Of a stretch of DNA of 64,000 nt, positions 57,601 to 64,000 are shown piece by piece. The DNA is taken from contig NZ_NFKF01000002.1 of the NCBI RefSeq assembly GCF_002160255.1, positions 62,001 to 126,000 of the forward strand, in the 5' to 3' direction. A program made the translations under genes and the position numbers. A model generated the notes under the pieces. That model did not search any database and was not told the DNA's origin. It saw nothing but the letters and a program-made list of their open reading frames with translations. How positions within the stretch are numbered: the first letter of the stretch is position 1; every line of letters begins with the position of its first letter. The stretch comes from Olsenella sp. An188 (GTDB lineage: Bacteria; Actinomycetota; Coriobacteriia; Coriobacteriales; Atopobiaceae).

Positions 57601-57673
57601 GGGTCGTGGGACATGCCCCGTGCTCAAACAGCTTGCTGCGCAACAACTGCGCGCGGGGTATGTCCCACGACCC
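57601..57673. repeat. Palindromic element B (conserved core, private arms) between leuC and leuD
   Basis: Perfect 14-bp arms GGGTCGTGGGACAT (57601-57614) and complement (57660-57673). The core GCCCCGTGCTCAAACAGC, CTTGC-TGC-GCAA, CTGCGCGCGGGGT matches elements A and C almost base for base, while the arms share nothing with theirs. It lies just before the leuD ribosome site. Confidence 0.85.
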
Positions 57674-57771
57674 CCGCGAAGACGTGCAGAAAACAAAGGC
57701 GGTAAGAGGGCACGCCGAGCCGGACCGCCGTCGCGGGCCGCCCCGCCCTGCCCCGCCGCCGCTACGGAGCC

Positions 57772-57840
57772 GGCGACCGGGGCCCTTCTCGCCCAGCGAC
57801 TTTTGCGAAGCAACGAGCTGGCGAGAAGGGCCCGGTCGCC
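57772..57840. repeat. Palindromic element D with facing uptake-like motifs, after leuC
   Basis: Arms 57772-57793 and 57820-57840 (GGCGACCGGG, GCCCTTCTCGCC and complement) pair over 21 bp with a one-base bulge. The inner parts of the arms are CTTCTCGCC and GGCGAGAAG. The core CAGCGACTTTTGCGAAGC then AACGAGCT resembles those of element E and the pcrA palindrome. It begins 10 bp after the leuC stop. Confidence 0.8.
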
Positions 57841-57849
57841 CGGCCCTCG

Positions 57850-59106
57850 TTACAGGTCGCTCGGCAGGGCGATGTGGCCCGCGACGGCCGAGGCGGCCGC
57901 GACGGCGGGACTCGCCAGGTAGACCTCGGAGGTGGGGTCGCCCATGCGGCCGACGAAGTTGCGGTTGGTGGTCGAGACGCACTTCTCGCCCGCCGCGAGG
58001 ATGCCCATGTAGCCGCCCAGGCACGGCCCGCACGTGGGCGTGGACACCACGCAGTGCGCGTTCACGAAGATGTCCATCAGGCCCTCGTGGACGCACTCGA
58101 GCCAGACGCCCTGCGTGGCGGGGATGACGATGCAGCGCACGCCGTCGGCCACGGTGCGGCCGCAGAGCACCTCGGCGGCCGCGCGCATGTCCTCGATGCG
58201 GCCGTTGGTGCAGCTGCCGATCACGACCTGGTCGATCTTGATGTGGCGGCTCTCGGTCACGGGGTGGGTGTTGCTCGGCAGGTGCGGCCAGGAGACGCAG
58301 GGCACGATGTCGGCCGCGTCGATGTGGATGACCTGCTTGTAGCGGGCGTCGGCGTCCGGGTGGTACTCCACGAAGGCTCGCTGGGTGCGGCGACTCACGT
58401 ACTCGCGGCACTTGTCGTCCACCTCGAAGAGGCCCGCCTTGCCGCCGGCCTCGATGGCCATGTTGGCGATGGTGAGGCGGCCCTCCACGGAGAGCGCCTC
58501 GATCGTGGAGCCCGCGAACTCCATCGCGCAGTAGAGCGCGCCGTCCACGCCGATCTTGCCGATCACGTGGAGGATGACGTCCTTTGCGCTGGCGCCCTCG
58601 GGCAGCTCGCCGTCGACGACGATGCGGATGGTCTCGGGCACCTTGAACCAGGCGCGGCCGGTGGCCATGCCCACGCCCGCGTCGGTCGAGCCCACGCCGG
58701 TGGAGAACGCTCCGATGCCGCCGTAGGTGCAGGTGTGCGAGTCCGCGCCGATCACGAGGTCGCCGGGCACCACGATGCCGCGCTCGGGCAGGAGCGCGTG
58801 CTCGATGCCCATGCACCCCTGCTCGAAGTAGTGCGTGATCTGGTGCTCGTGGGCAAAGTCGCGCGTGACCTTGGTCTGCTCGGCGCTCTTGATGTCCTTG
58901 TTGGGCGCGTAGTGGTCCGGCACGAGGCAGATCTTGTCGCGGTCGAAGACGCCGGCGCCGATCTCGCGCACCGTCTTGATGGCGATGGGCGCCGTGATGT
59001 CGTTTGCGAGCACGAGGTCCAGGTCACACTCCACGAGCTGCCCCGGGACGACCTCCTCCAGCCCCGCGTGCGCCGCGAGGATCTTCTCCGCCATGGTCTG
59101 GCCCAT
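57850..59106 (-). CDS. leuC: 3-isopropylmalate dehydratase, large subunit
   Basis: 418 residues from ATG 59106 (AAGGAGAGAC). MAEKILAAHAGLEEVVPGQL, VPDHYAPNKDIKSAEQ, VIGADSHTCTYGGIGAFSTGVGSTD in outline, IGSCTNGRIEDMRAAAEVL and CGPCLGGYMGILAAGE supply the aconitase-like 4Fe-4S cysteines. It isomerises 2- to 3-isopropylmalate. Gaps of 274 bp (to leuD) and 287 bp (from leuA) are filled with palindromic elements. Confidence 0.95.
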   Translation of the reverse strand: MGQTMAEKILAAHAGLEEVVPGQLVECDLDLVLANDITAPIAIKTVREIGAGVFDRDKICLVPDHYAPNKDIKSAEQTKVTRDFAHEHQITHYFEQGCMGIEHALLPERGIVVPGDLVIGADSHTCTYGGIGAFSTGVGSTDAGVGMATGRAWFKVPETIRIVVDGELPEGASAKDVILHVIGKIGVDGALYCAMEFAGSTIEALSVEGRLTIANMAIEAGGKAGLFEVDDKCREYVSRRTQRAFVEYHPDADARYKQVIHIDAADIVPCVSWPHLPSNTHPVTESRHIKIDQVVIGSCTNGRIEDMRAAAEVLCGRTVADGVRCIVIPATQGVWLECVHEGLMDIFVNAHCVVSTPTCGPCLGGYMGILAAGEKCVSTTNRNFVGRMGDPTSEVYLASPAVAAASAVAGHIALPSDL

Positions 59107-59123
59107 GTCTCTCCTTCCGATGA

Positions 59124-59200
59124 GCTGGCGGGAGGTTGTCCCCGTGCTCAAACAGCTTTGCTTCGCAAAGAACTGCGCGCGGGAACAACCTCCCGCCAGC
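59124..59200. repeat. Palindromic element C (conserved core, private arms) upstream of leuC
   Basis: Perfect 16-bp arms GCTGGCGGGAGGTTGT (59124-59139) and complement (59185-59200). Core CCCCGTGCTCAAACAGC, then CTTTGC-TTC-GCAAAG, then AACTGCGCGCGGGA. The inner hairpin is one base pair longer than in A and B with both sides changed together, showing that pairing is preserved. It lies 18 bp before the leuC ATG. Confidence 0.85.
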
Positions 59201-59311
59201 GGCAGCTCGATACAGCTTTCTACAACGTAAGACTTGCTTCCAACACTTCCGGTAAGAGCCAAGCGACAAGGACGTGAACGCCCGTCGCGGCAACGTCAGT
59301 GTAGGCCGTTC

Positions 59312-59381
59312 GGGGCGAGGTTTTTCTCGCCCAGCGACTTCTGAGCGTAGCGAAGTGAGCTGGGGAGAAATACCTCGCCCC
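59312..59381. repeat. Palindromic element E, after leuA
   Basis: Arms 59312-59328 (GGGGCGAGGTTTTTCTC) and 59365-59381 pair with one mismatch. The core GCCCAGCGACTTCTGAGC, then GTAGCGAAGTGAGCTGGG is related to element D and to the pcrA palindrome. It lies 13 bp after the leuA stop. The leuA-leuC gap contains nothing else recognisable. Confidence 0.75.
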
Positions 59382-59393
59382 CGCCCGACCGGA

Positions 59394-60929
59394 CTACCTT
59401 CCTTCCTTCGAGCGCGTGGTCTGGATCATGCGGTTGATGGCGTTCACGTACGCCTTCGCGCTCGACACGATGATGTCGTTGTCCGCGCCGCGTCCGGTGT
59501 AGACGCGCCCGTCGTCGGCCGTGATGCGCACCGTGACCTCGCCGATCGCGTCGATGCCGCGGGTGATGGCCTTGACGGAGAACTCCGCGAGGTCGCCGTG
59601 GACCGCCACGACCTTGTCGATGGCCTGGTAGGCGGCGTCGACGGGGCCGGTGCCCGTGGCGGCCACCACGTGCTTGACGCCGAGCTCGTCGGTGATGGTG
59701 GCCGTGGCGGTGGGGATGAGCGGGTCGCCGCAGCTCACCTGCAGCGCGTCCAGGGTGTAGACGGCCGCAACGTCACGCTGGCGCTCCTGGACCATGGACT
59801 CGAGGTCCTCGTCGTAGACCTCCTTCTTCTGGTCGGCGATCTCCAGGAAGCGCTCGTAGAGCTGGTCGAACTCGGCGTCCTCGAAGGTGTAGCCGAGCTC
59901 GGCCAGGCGGTGGCGCAGCGCGGCGTGGCCGCTGCGGGCCGAGAGGATGATCTCGGAGCCGGCCGCGCCCACGTCGGCGGGGTCGATGATCTCGTAGGTG
60001 TTGCGGGCCTTGAGCACGCCGTCCTGGTGGATGCCGGAGCTGTGCGCGAAGGCGTTGGCGCCCACGATGGCCTTGTTGGCCTGCACGCTCATGCCCGTGA
60101 TGCGGCTGACGAGGTGACTCGCGCGCGTGAGCTCGGTGGTCACGATGTCGGTGTGGGCGTCCAGCTCCTCGCCGTGCATCCTGATGGCCATGACGACCTC
60201 CTCGAGCGCGGTGTTGCCGGCGCGCTCGCCCAGGCCGTTGATGGTGCACTCGATCTGGCGGGCGCCGTTCTTCACGCCCTGCAGCGCGAGCGCCGTGGCC
60301 ATGCCCAGGTCGTTGTGGGTGTGCACCGAGATGATCACGTTCTCGATGCCGATGACGTTGTCGCTAAGGCTCTTGATGCGCGCGCCGAAGGCCTCCGGCA
60401 TGGAGTAGCCCGTGGTGTCGGGGATGTTGACCACGGTTGCGCCCGCGTCCACGGCGGCCTGGATCACGCGGATGAGGAAGTCCTGGTCGGAGCGGCCGGC
60501 GTCCTCGGCGTAGAACTCGACGTCCTCCACGTACTTCTTGGCGTAGGAGACGCAGTGGCGGGCGCGCTCGATGCACTCCTCCTCGCTGATGCGCAGCTTG
60601 TCGCGCAGGTGGCTCGGCGAGACGCCCAGGCCCGTGTGGATGCGCGGGCGCTTTGCGCAGGCCAGCGCCTCCGCCGCGCGGTCGATGTCCTTGTCCACGG
60701 CGCGCGTGAGGCCGCAGACCACGCAGGAGTCCCCGGCCAGCCGGCCGATCTCCTGCACCGAGCGGAAGTCGCCCGGGCTGGAGATGGGAAATCCCGCCTC
60801 GATCACGTCGACGCCCATGCGGATGAGCTGCTGGGCCACCACGAGCTTCTCCTCGGTGTTCATGGAGGCGCCCGGCGACTGCTCGCCGTCGCGCAGCGTG
60901 GTGTCAAAGATGTGGATCTTCCTGGTCAT
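59394..60929 (-). CDS. leuA: 2-isopropylmalate synthase
   Basis: 511 residues from ATG 60929 (GAAAGGCACGCAC). [75 protein letters not shown] and [10 protein letters not shown] are textbook LeuA. The C-terminal regulatory domain ([36 protein letters not shown]) is present, so leucine feedback is expected. It condenses acetyl-CoA with 2-ketoisovalerate. A leader peptide and attenuator precede it. Confidence 0.96.
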   Translation of the reverse strand: MTRKIHIFDTTLRDGEQSPGASMNTEEKLVVAQQLIRMGVDVIEAGFPISSPGDFRSVQEIGRLAGDSCVVCGLTRAVDKDIDRAAEALACAKRPRIHTGLGVSPSHLRDKLRISEEECIERARHCVSYAKKYVEDVEFYAEDAGRSDQDFLIRVIQAAVDAGATVVNIPDTTGYSMPEAFGARIKSLSDNVIGIENVIISVHTHNDLGMATALALQGVKNGARQIECTINGLGERAGNTALEEVVMAIRMHGEELDAHTDIVTTELTRASHLVSRITGMSVQANKAIVGANAFAHSSGIHQDGVLKARNTYEIIDPADVGAAGSEIILSARSGHAALRHRLAELGYTFEDAEFDQLYERFLEIADQKKEVYDEDLESMVQERQRDVAAVYTLDALQVSCGDPLIPTATATITDELGVKHVVAATGTGPVDAAYQAIDKVVAVHGDLAEFSVKAITRGIDAIGEVTVRITADDGRVYTGRGADNDIIVSSAKAYVNAINRMIQTTRSKEGR

Positions 60930-60984
60930 GTGCGTGCCTTTCTCGTCTGGGCGGGGCCGTCGCGGCCCCTCTGGGAGTCCGCAG

Positions 60985-61020
60985 AAAAAAGTGCCCCGCC
61001 CCCTGGGGAGGCGGCGGCAC
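60985..61020 (-). terminator. leu operon attenuator (intrinsic terminator)
   Basis: On the minus strand GTGCCGCCGCCTCCCC pairs with GGGGGCGGGGCAC (small bulge) and is followed at once by TTTTTT (A-run 60985-60990 on the plus strand). It lies 31 bp after the leader-peptide stop and 56 bp before leuA. A second hairpin (GGGGCCG-CGA-CGGCCCC, about 60952-60969) follows. This is the normal layout for leucine-sensing transcription attenuation. Confidence 0.8.
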
Positions 61021-61051
61021 GGACGCGCGCGCAAGGGCGTGCGGGATGGCC

Positions 61052-61144
61052 CTAGCGCGCGCTGGCTAGCGAGAGTAGGCCGAGAGCGAGAAGGTCGAGC
61101 ACGTACCCGGAAAAACTAGCGTCTGCCATCTGGCGCCCTGCCAT
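61052..61144 (-). CDS. leuL: leu leader peptide
   Basis: A 30-codon open frame from ATG 61144, preceded by GGGAGG at 6-bp spacing. Its second half reads [14 protein letters not shown]: eight leucine codons within 14 residues. It sits upstream of an intrinsic terminator and of leuA. Ribosome stalling at these codons when leucine is scarce would let transcription pass the terminator. The peptide itself needs no function. The leucine codons are mixed (CTC, CTT, CTA), and CTA and CTT are rare elsewhere in the window, which should sharpen stalling. Confidence 0.8.
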   Translation of the reverse strand: MAGRQMADASFSGYVLDLLALGLLSLASAR

Positions 61145-61363
61145 GCCCAACCTCCCTCGTCTCACGCGCCCCCGACGGGCGCAGCTTGAGCGCAGTTTGG
61201 CACAGTTGGCGCCCCGCGCGCGGAACGGTATCTGGCCGGAAACAATCGAATCCACAGACGGTCTCGGGCGCCGCGCGGACGGCGCGGCCGGGCCGAGCGG
61301 ACAGACGACGGTCCCCGCGGCGGCTAGAATGGGGCGAGAAGAACCTCGATGACGGGAGACCCC

Positions 61364-62185
61364 ATGATCCGCCTCATCGCAAGCGACCTCGACGAGACCC
61401 TGCTCGACTCCAACCACCGCATCTGCGAGCGCAACCGGCGCGCCGTCGCCGCCGCGCGCGAGCTCGGCGTGCGCTTCGTCCCGTGCACCGGCCGCCCTGG
61501 CGACTCCGTGGCCGGCGACCTCGAGGTCCTCGGGCTCGCAGGACGTCGCGGCGAGTACGTGATCTCCTTCAACGGCGGCGTCATCACCGAGAACTGCGGC
61601 GGGCCCGCGCTGCGCACGGCCCGTCTCGACCACGCGCACGCCGACGCGCTCTACCGGCGCGGAACGGCCCTCGGCCTGTGCGTCCACGTCTACACGCTCG
61701 ACACCGTGTGGGTCGCGAACTACGTGGACGCGGAGCGCGCCCACATCGAGGGCCGCATGAACATCCGCGAGACCTCCGCGCCCACGCTCGACTTCCTCGC
61801 CGGGGACACCGTGGTCAAGGTGCTCTACATGAGCCTCGACATGGCCGAGCTGCGCCGCGTGGCCGCCGACCTCGCCGCCGAGGGCCTCACGGACGGCCTC
61901 GACGTGGCCTACTCCTCCAACCGCTACCTCGAGTTCAACGCGCCGGGCGTCAACAAGGGCGCCGGCCTCATGGAGCTCGCCGCGCGGCTCGGCATCGCGC
62001 GCGAGGAGGTCATGGCCATAGGGGACAACTCCAACGACGTGCCCATGCTACGCGCGGCCGGGATCGGCGTGGCGGTGGCCAACGCGAGCGAGGAGGCCCG
62101 CGCCGCCGCGGGCTACGTCTGCGAGGCGGACAACGACGCCGGCGGGGTCGCCGAGGCCATCGAGCGCTTCGTGCTCGGCGCGTAG
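61364..62185 (+). CDS. Cof-type HAD-superfamily phosphatase
   Basis: 273 residues from ATG 61364 (GGGAGACCCC); an ATG at 61349 is poorly placed. MIRLIASDLDETLLDSNHRI, FVPCTGRPGDSVAGDLE, NKGAGLMELAARLG and MAIGDNSNDVPMLRAAGIG are HAD motifs 1, 2, 3 and 4. A TAGAAT -10-like box lies at 61324 and a GGCGAGAAGAACC motif just before the start. Third such phosphatase in the window. Substrate unknown. Confidence 0.88.
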   Translation: MIRLIASDLDETLLDSNHRICERNRRAVAAARELGVRFVPCTGRPGDSVAGDLEVLGLAGRRGEYVISFNGGVITENCGGPALRTARLDHAHADALYRRGTALGLCVHVYTLDTVWVANYVDAERAHIEGRMNIRETSAPTLDFLAGDTVVKVLYMSLDMAELRRVAADLAAEGLTDGLDVAYSSNRYLEFNAPGVNKGAGLMELAARLGIAREEVMAIGDNSNDVPMLRAAGIGVAVANASEEARAAAGYVCEADNDAGGVAEAIERFVLGA

Positions 62186-62267
62186 GGCGCCGCCGGGGAC
62201 GGGGGTCGGCCCGCCGCCGCACCGTGATACGATGGTCCCACGAGCCGAGCACAGGGCGGTGATTCCC

Positions 62268-62609
62268 ATGCAGGAGGGCGTTTTGCGACAGGTGGGCGCG
62301 GACCTCGTCGGGACGGCGGGCTCTCTTGCCCTTGCCCTCCTCGTTGGCACCGGGGCCCCGTGGGGCCTCGAGGTCGTCGCCGTCCCGCTGCTCGGGATGG
62401 CCCTCATGTACTGCTTCCGCCGCTTCGCGGCCCGTCAGGCGGCCACGCTGCACGGCGCGCTCGCCCAGAGCTTCCTGGGCTTCTACCTCGTGCACGTGAC
62501 GGGAAGCCTCGCGGGGACGGAGGCGGCGCTTCTCGCAGGCGCCCTCTTCTGCCTGGGCGTCGCCGCCTTCCGGGCGTGGGCGGGGCGCCCCGCCCGCAGG
62601 TCGTCCTGA
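62268..62609 (+). CDS. Small membrane protein of unknown function
   Basis: 113 residues if begun at ATG 62268; an in-frame ATG at 62232 overlaps the likely TACGAT -10 box and is less probable. Three or four hydrophobic segments (TAGSLALALLVGTGAPWG; VVAVPLLGMALMYCF; GTEAALLAGALFCLGVAAF). The motif CTTCTCGCA is within the last segment. No family recognised. Convergent with nudC. Confidence 0.5.
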   Translation: MQEGVLRQVGADLVGTAGSLALALLVGTGAPWGLEVVAVPLLGMALMYCFRRFAARQAATLHGALAQSFLGFYLVHVTGSLAGTEAALLAGALFCLGVAAFRAWAGRPARRSS

Positions 62610-62617
62610 CGACCGGC

Positions 62618-63517
62618 CTACTCCCAGGCGGCGCGGCCCATCGTGCGGAAGCGCTCGATCATCTCGCCGGTGAGGCTCGCGCGGTCGCCCACGCGCTCGA
62701 GCGGCATCTCGGAGCGCGTGAACCAGCGCGCCTCCTTGAGCTCGGAGTGGTCCACGGCCAGCTCGGACGACCCGTCCACCTCGCACCAGAAGCCGACCAT
62801 GAGGGTGTCGGTGAAGCTCCACGGCTGGCTCTTGTAGAAGCGCAGGTTCTTGACGGAGAGCCCCACCTCCTCCATCACCTCGCGGCGCACGGTGTCCTCG
62901 AGCGGCTCGCCGATCTCGGTGAAGCCGGCCACGAGCGCCCAGAGCGCGGTGGTGCGGCCGGCGTAGCGCGTGAGCACCACGGCGTCGTCGGCGGGGTCGT
63001 CGCCCAGCCGCACGACGGCGCAGATGACGCCCGGGCAGATCTTGGGGTAGACGATCCGCGCGCACTCCGGGCACACGATCTCGCGGCTCGCCGGCGCGAG
63101 CTCGGTCGGCGCGCCGCAGCGGCCGCAGTAGCGGTTCTCGCGGTACCAGCGGTCCAGCTGGGATGCGGTGGCGGCGGCAAAGAGCAGGTGCGCGGGCTCG
63201 GCGCGGCGCAGCCAGTTGACGGACTCGTAGGCAAAGCCGGCCGGCGCGGCCACGCGCTCGTCGAGCGCCAGGAAGAAGCGCTCCTCCCCCAGCGAGAAGA
63301 GATAGGTCGCCTGCGTGGGGCGCCGGGCGTAGTCCGCCGCGCGGGGCAGCTCGATGACCTCGCCGGAGTCCCCCGCGTCGGCGTCGGTGCCGCCCACGTG
63401 GGTCACGCGCGTGAGGCACCCCCCGGCAAAGAAGTGCAGCAGGTAGTCGGAGTCGGCCGGCTCGTTCGGCTCGAAGTGGTTGTCGAAGGCGTGTCCCGCA
63501 CCAAGGTCCTGGATCAT
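62618..63517 (-). CDS. nudC: NADH pyrophosphatase (Nudix)
   Basis: 299 residues from ATG 63517 (AAGGGGACGGA). The zinc ribbon ENRYCGRCGAPTELAPAS and VCPECARIVYPKICPGVI is followed by the Nudix box GFTEIGEPLEDTVRREVMEEVG with the SQPWSF motif that marks the NudC group. It hydrolyses NADH or removes NAD caps from RNA. Upstream are 61-bp hairpin repeats. Confidence 0.93.
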   Translation of the reverse strand: MIQDLGAGHAFDNHFEPNEPADSDYLLHFFAGGCLTRVTHVGGTDADAGDSGEVIELPRAADYARRPTQATYLFSLGEERFFLALDERVAAPAGFAYESVNWLRRAEPAHLLFAAATASQLDRWYRENRYCGRCGAPTELAPASREIVCPECARIVYPKICPGVICAVVRLGDDPADDAVVLTRYAGRTTALWALVAGFTEIGEPLEDTVRREVMEEVGLSVKNLRFYKSQPWSFTDTLMVGFWCEVDGSSELAVDHSELKEARWFTRSEMPLERVGDRASLTGEMIERFRTMGRAAWE

Positions 63518-63544
63518 TCCGTCCCCTTTTCGTCCGCGTCCCCC

Positions 63545-63658
63545 GCGGCGCGCGAGTTCCGGACGCTTTCGCCCGCCAAACCGTCCGCAAGCCGCACGCG
63601 CCACCAGCACGTGCAGGTTACGGACGCTCCAGCCCGTCAGAGCGTCCGGAAGCCGCAC
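63545..63658 (-). repeat. Tandem 61-bp hairpin repeats, locus 3
   Basis: On the minus strand GTGCGGCTTCCGGACGC begins at 63658 and GTGCGGCTTGCGGACGG at 63597, 61 bp apart, each with the paired GCGTCCG-NAAC side. The sequence matches the units at 14975-15096, but relative to the neighbouring genes the orientation is reversed. The first unit forms the last codons of the DMT transporter gene, and a TTCTTCTCGCC motif abuts it at 63660. Confidence 0.7.
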
Positions 63659-64000
63659 GTTCTTCTCGCCTGCCGGCCCGGCCGCTCAAGAGCTCGCTCA
63701 CGAGCACCGCGACGAAGATCGTCCCAAAGCCCACGGCGATCCTCGGCGTCACGAGCTCGTCGTAGAAGAGCACGCTCGCCACGACGGCAAAGACGCTCTC
63801 GAGCGACAGCAGCAGCGACGCCTGCGCCGGCGGCACGTGCGCCTGGCCGAGGTTCTGCAGCACCATGCACACGCACGAGGAGAGCAGCACGAGGTAGGCG
63901 AGCGAGGCCCACACGTCCGGGCTCGCAAAGACCTCGGGCGCCGGGGGCCGCTCGAGGACGAGCGCCGTGCCAAAGGCCACGAGCGCGCTGACCGCGAGCT
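63618..64000 (-). CDS. DMT-superfamily (EamA) transporter, 5' part missing
   Basis: Only the last 127 codons are in the window; the frame is open to the edge. VWASLAYLVLLSSCVCMVLQNLGQAHV in outline, PPAQASLLLSLESVFAVVASVLFYDE and IAVGFGTIFVAVLVSELL are the second EamA repeat. The C-terminal residues (SGRSDGLERP) are encoded by a 61-bp hairpin repeat, so the natural stop was probably overrun by it. Confidence 0.8.
   Translation of the reverse strand, partial: LAVSALVAFGTALVLERPPAPEVFASPDVWASLAYLVLLSSCVCMVLQNLGQAHVPPAQASLLLSLESVFAVVASVLFYDELVTPRIAVGFGTIFVAVLVSELLSGRAGRREERAASGRSDGLERP

Noticed and set aside
1-64000. The GGCGAGAAG motif as simple codon bias for Gly-Glu-Lys
   Set aside because: Many copies are intergenic or in other frames, where they need rare codons (AGA-AGG, CTT), so amino-acid usage cannot account for them.

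Overview
The window is a 64 kb piece of a very GC-rich (roughly 70% by eye) bacterial chromosome. Gene content and style point to Coriobacteriia (an Olsenella/Atopobium-like gut or oral actinobacterium). The supporting evidence is anaerobic metabolism (NrdD/NrdG, an Old Yellow Enzyme-type Fe-S flavoenzyme, D-lactate dehydrogenase), many mannose-family PTS genes, Cof-type HAD phosphatases, DegV, DUF1836, an AmaP/Asp23 cell-envelope module, and extreme codon bias. The genus is an inference; no rRNA or tRNA gene was seen.

Layout. 1-5.2 kb: a cut-off solute-binding protein, then a TPP-riboswitch-controlled thiamine-precursor ABC transporter, then a patch of repeats. 5.2-9.5 kb: an OYE-type reductase broken by an amber codon, a redox C_GCAxxG_C_C protein, D-2-hydroxyacid dehydrogenase and a YdjM-like membrane hydrolase. 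9.5-14.2 kb: Asp23-DUF2273-AmaP, NhaA, DUF1836 and DegV. 14.2-17.5 kb: mtnN and luxS separated by 61-bp tandem hairpins, and an ECF sigma/anti-sigma pair. 17.6-21 kb: MscS and PcrA; PcrA carries an in-frame palindromic insertion. 21-27.7 kb: a complete mannose-family PTS operon (IIA-IIB-IIC-IID) with a mannose-6-phosphate-isomerase-like protein, a HAD phosphatase and a MarR regulator whose likely operator recurs before the PTS genes. 28-35 kb: alpha/beta hydrolase, LMW tyrosine phosphatase, D,D-carboxypeptidase, UppP, a universal stress protein, a coiled-coil lysozyme-like secreted protein, a DMT exporter. 35.6-45.4 kb: an M16 peptidase, then a cation-homeostasis cluster: a short KdpD-like kinase, a KdpE-like regulator, palindromic regulatory DNA, a P-type ATPase with Na,K-ATPase (P2C) signatures, and two RCK/TrkA-type proteins. 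45.4-52.1 kb: nitroreductase, HAD, aminotransferase, and nrdD/nrdG split by a toxin-antitoxin pair. 52.3-54.6 kb: an IS481-type element and two gene remnants. 54.6-61.1 kb: a MalY-type C-S lyase and the leu operon (leader peptide-leuA-leuC-leuD-leuB) with an attenuator. 61.3-64 kb: HAD, a small membrane protein, NudC and a cut-off DMT transporter.

Two things stand out beyond the genes. First, the short motif GGCGAGAAG, often extended to GGCGAGAAGRACC, occurs at least 60 times counting both strands, about once per kb. It appears between genes, in inverted pairs, and inside genes in several frames where it forces otherwise rare codons. That looks like a DNA uptake sequence or another genome-wide signal. 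Second, several families of small palindromic repeats are scattered through intergenic DNA. One family has a conserved core flanked by perfect inverted arms that differ at every locus, and a related palindrome sits in frame inside pcrA. These look like small mobile palindromic elements.
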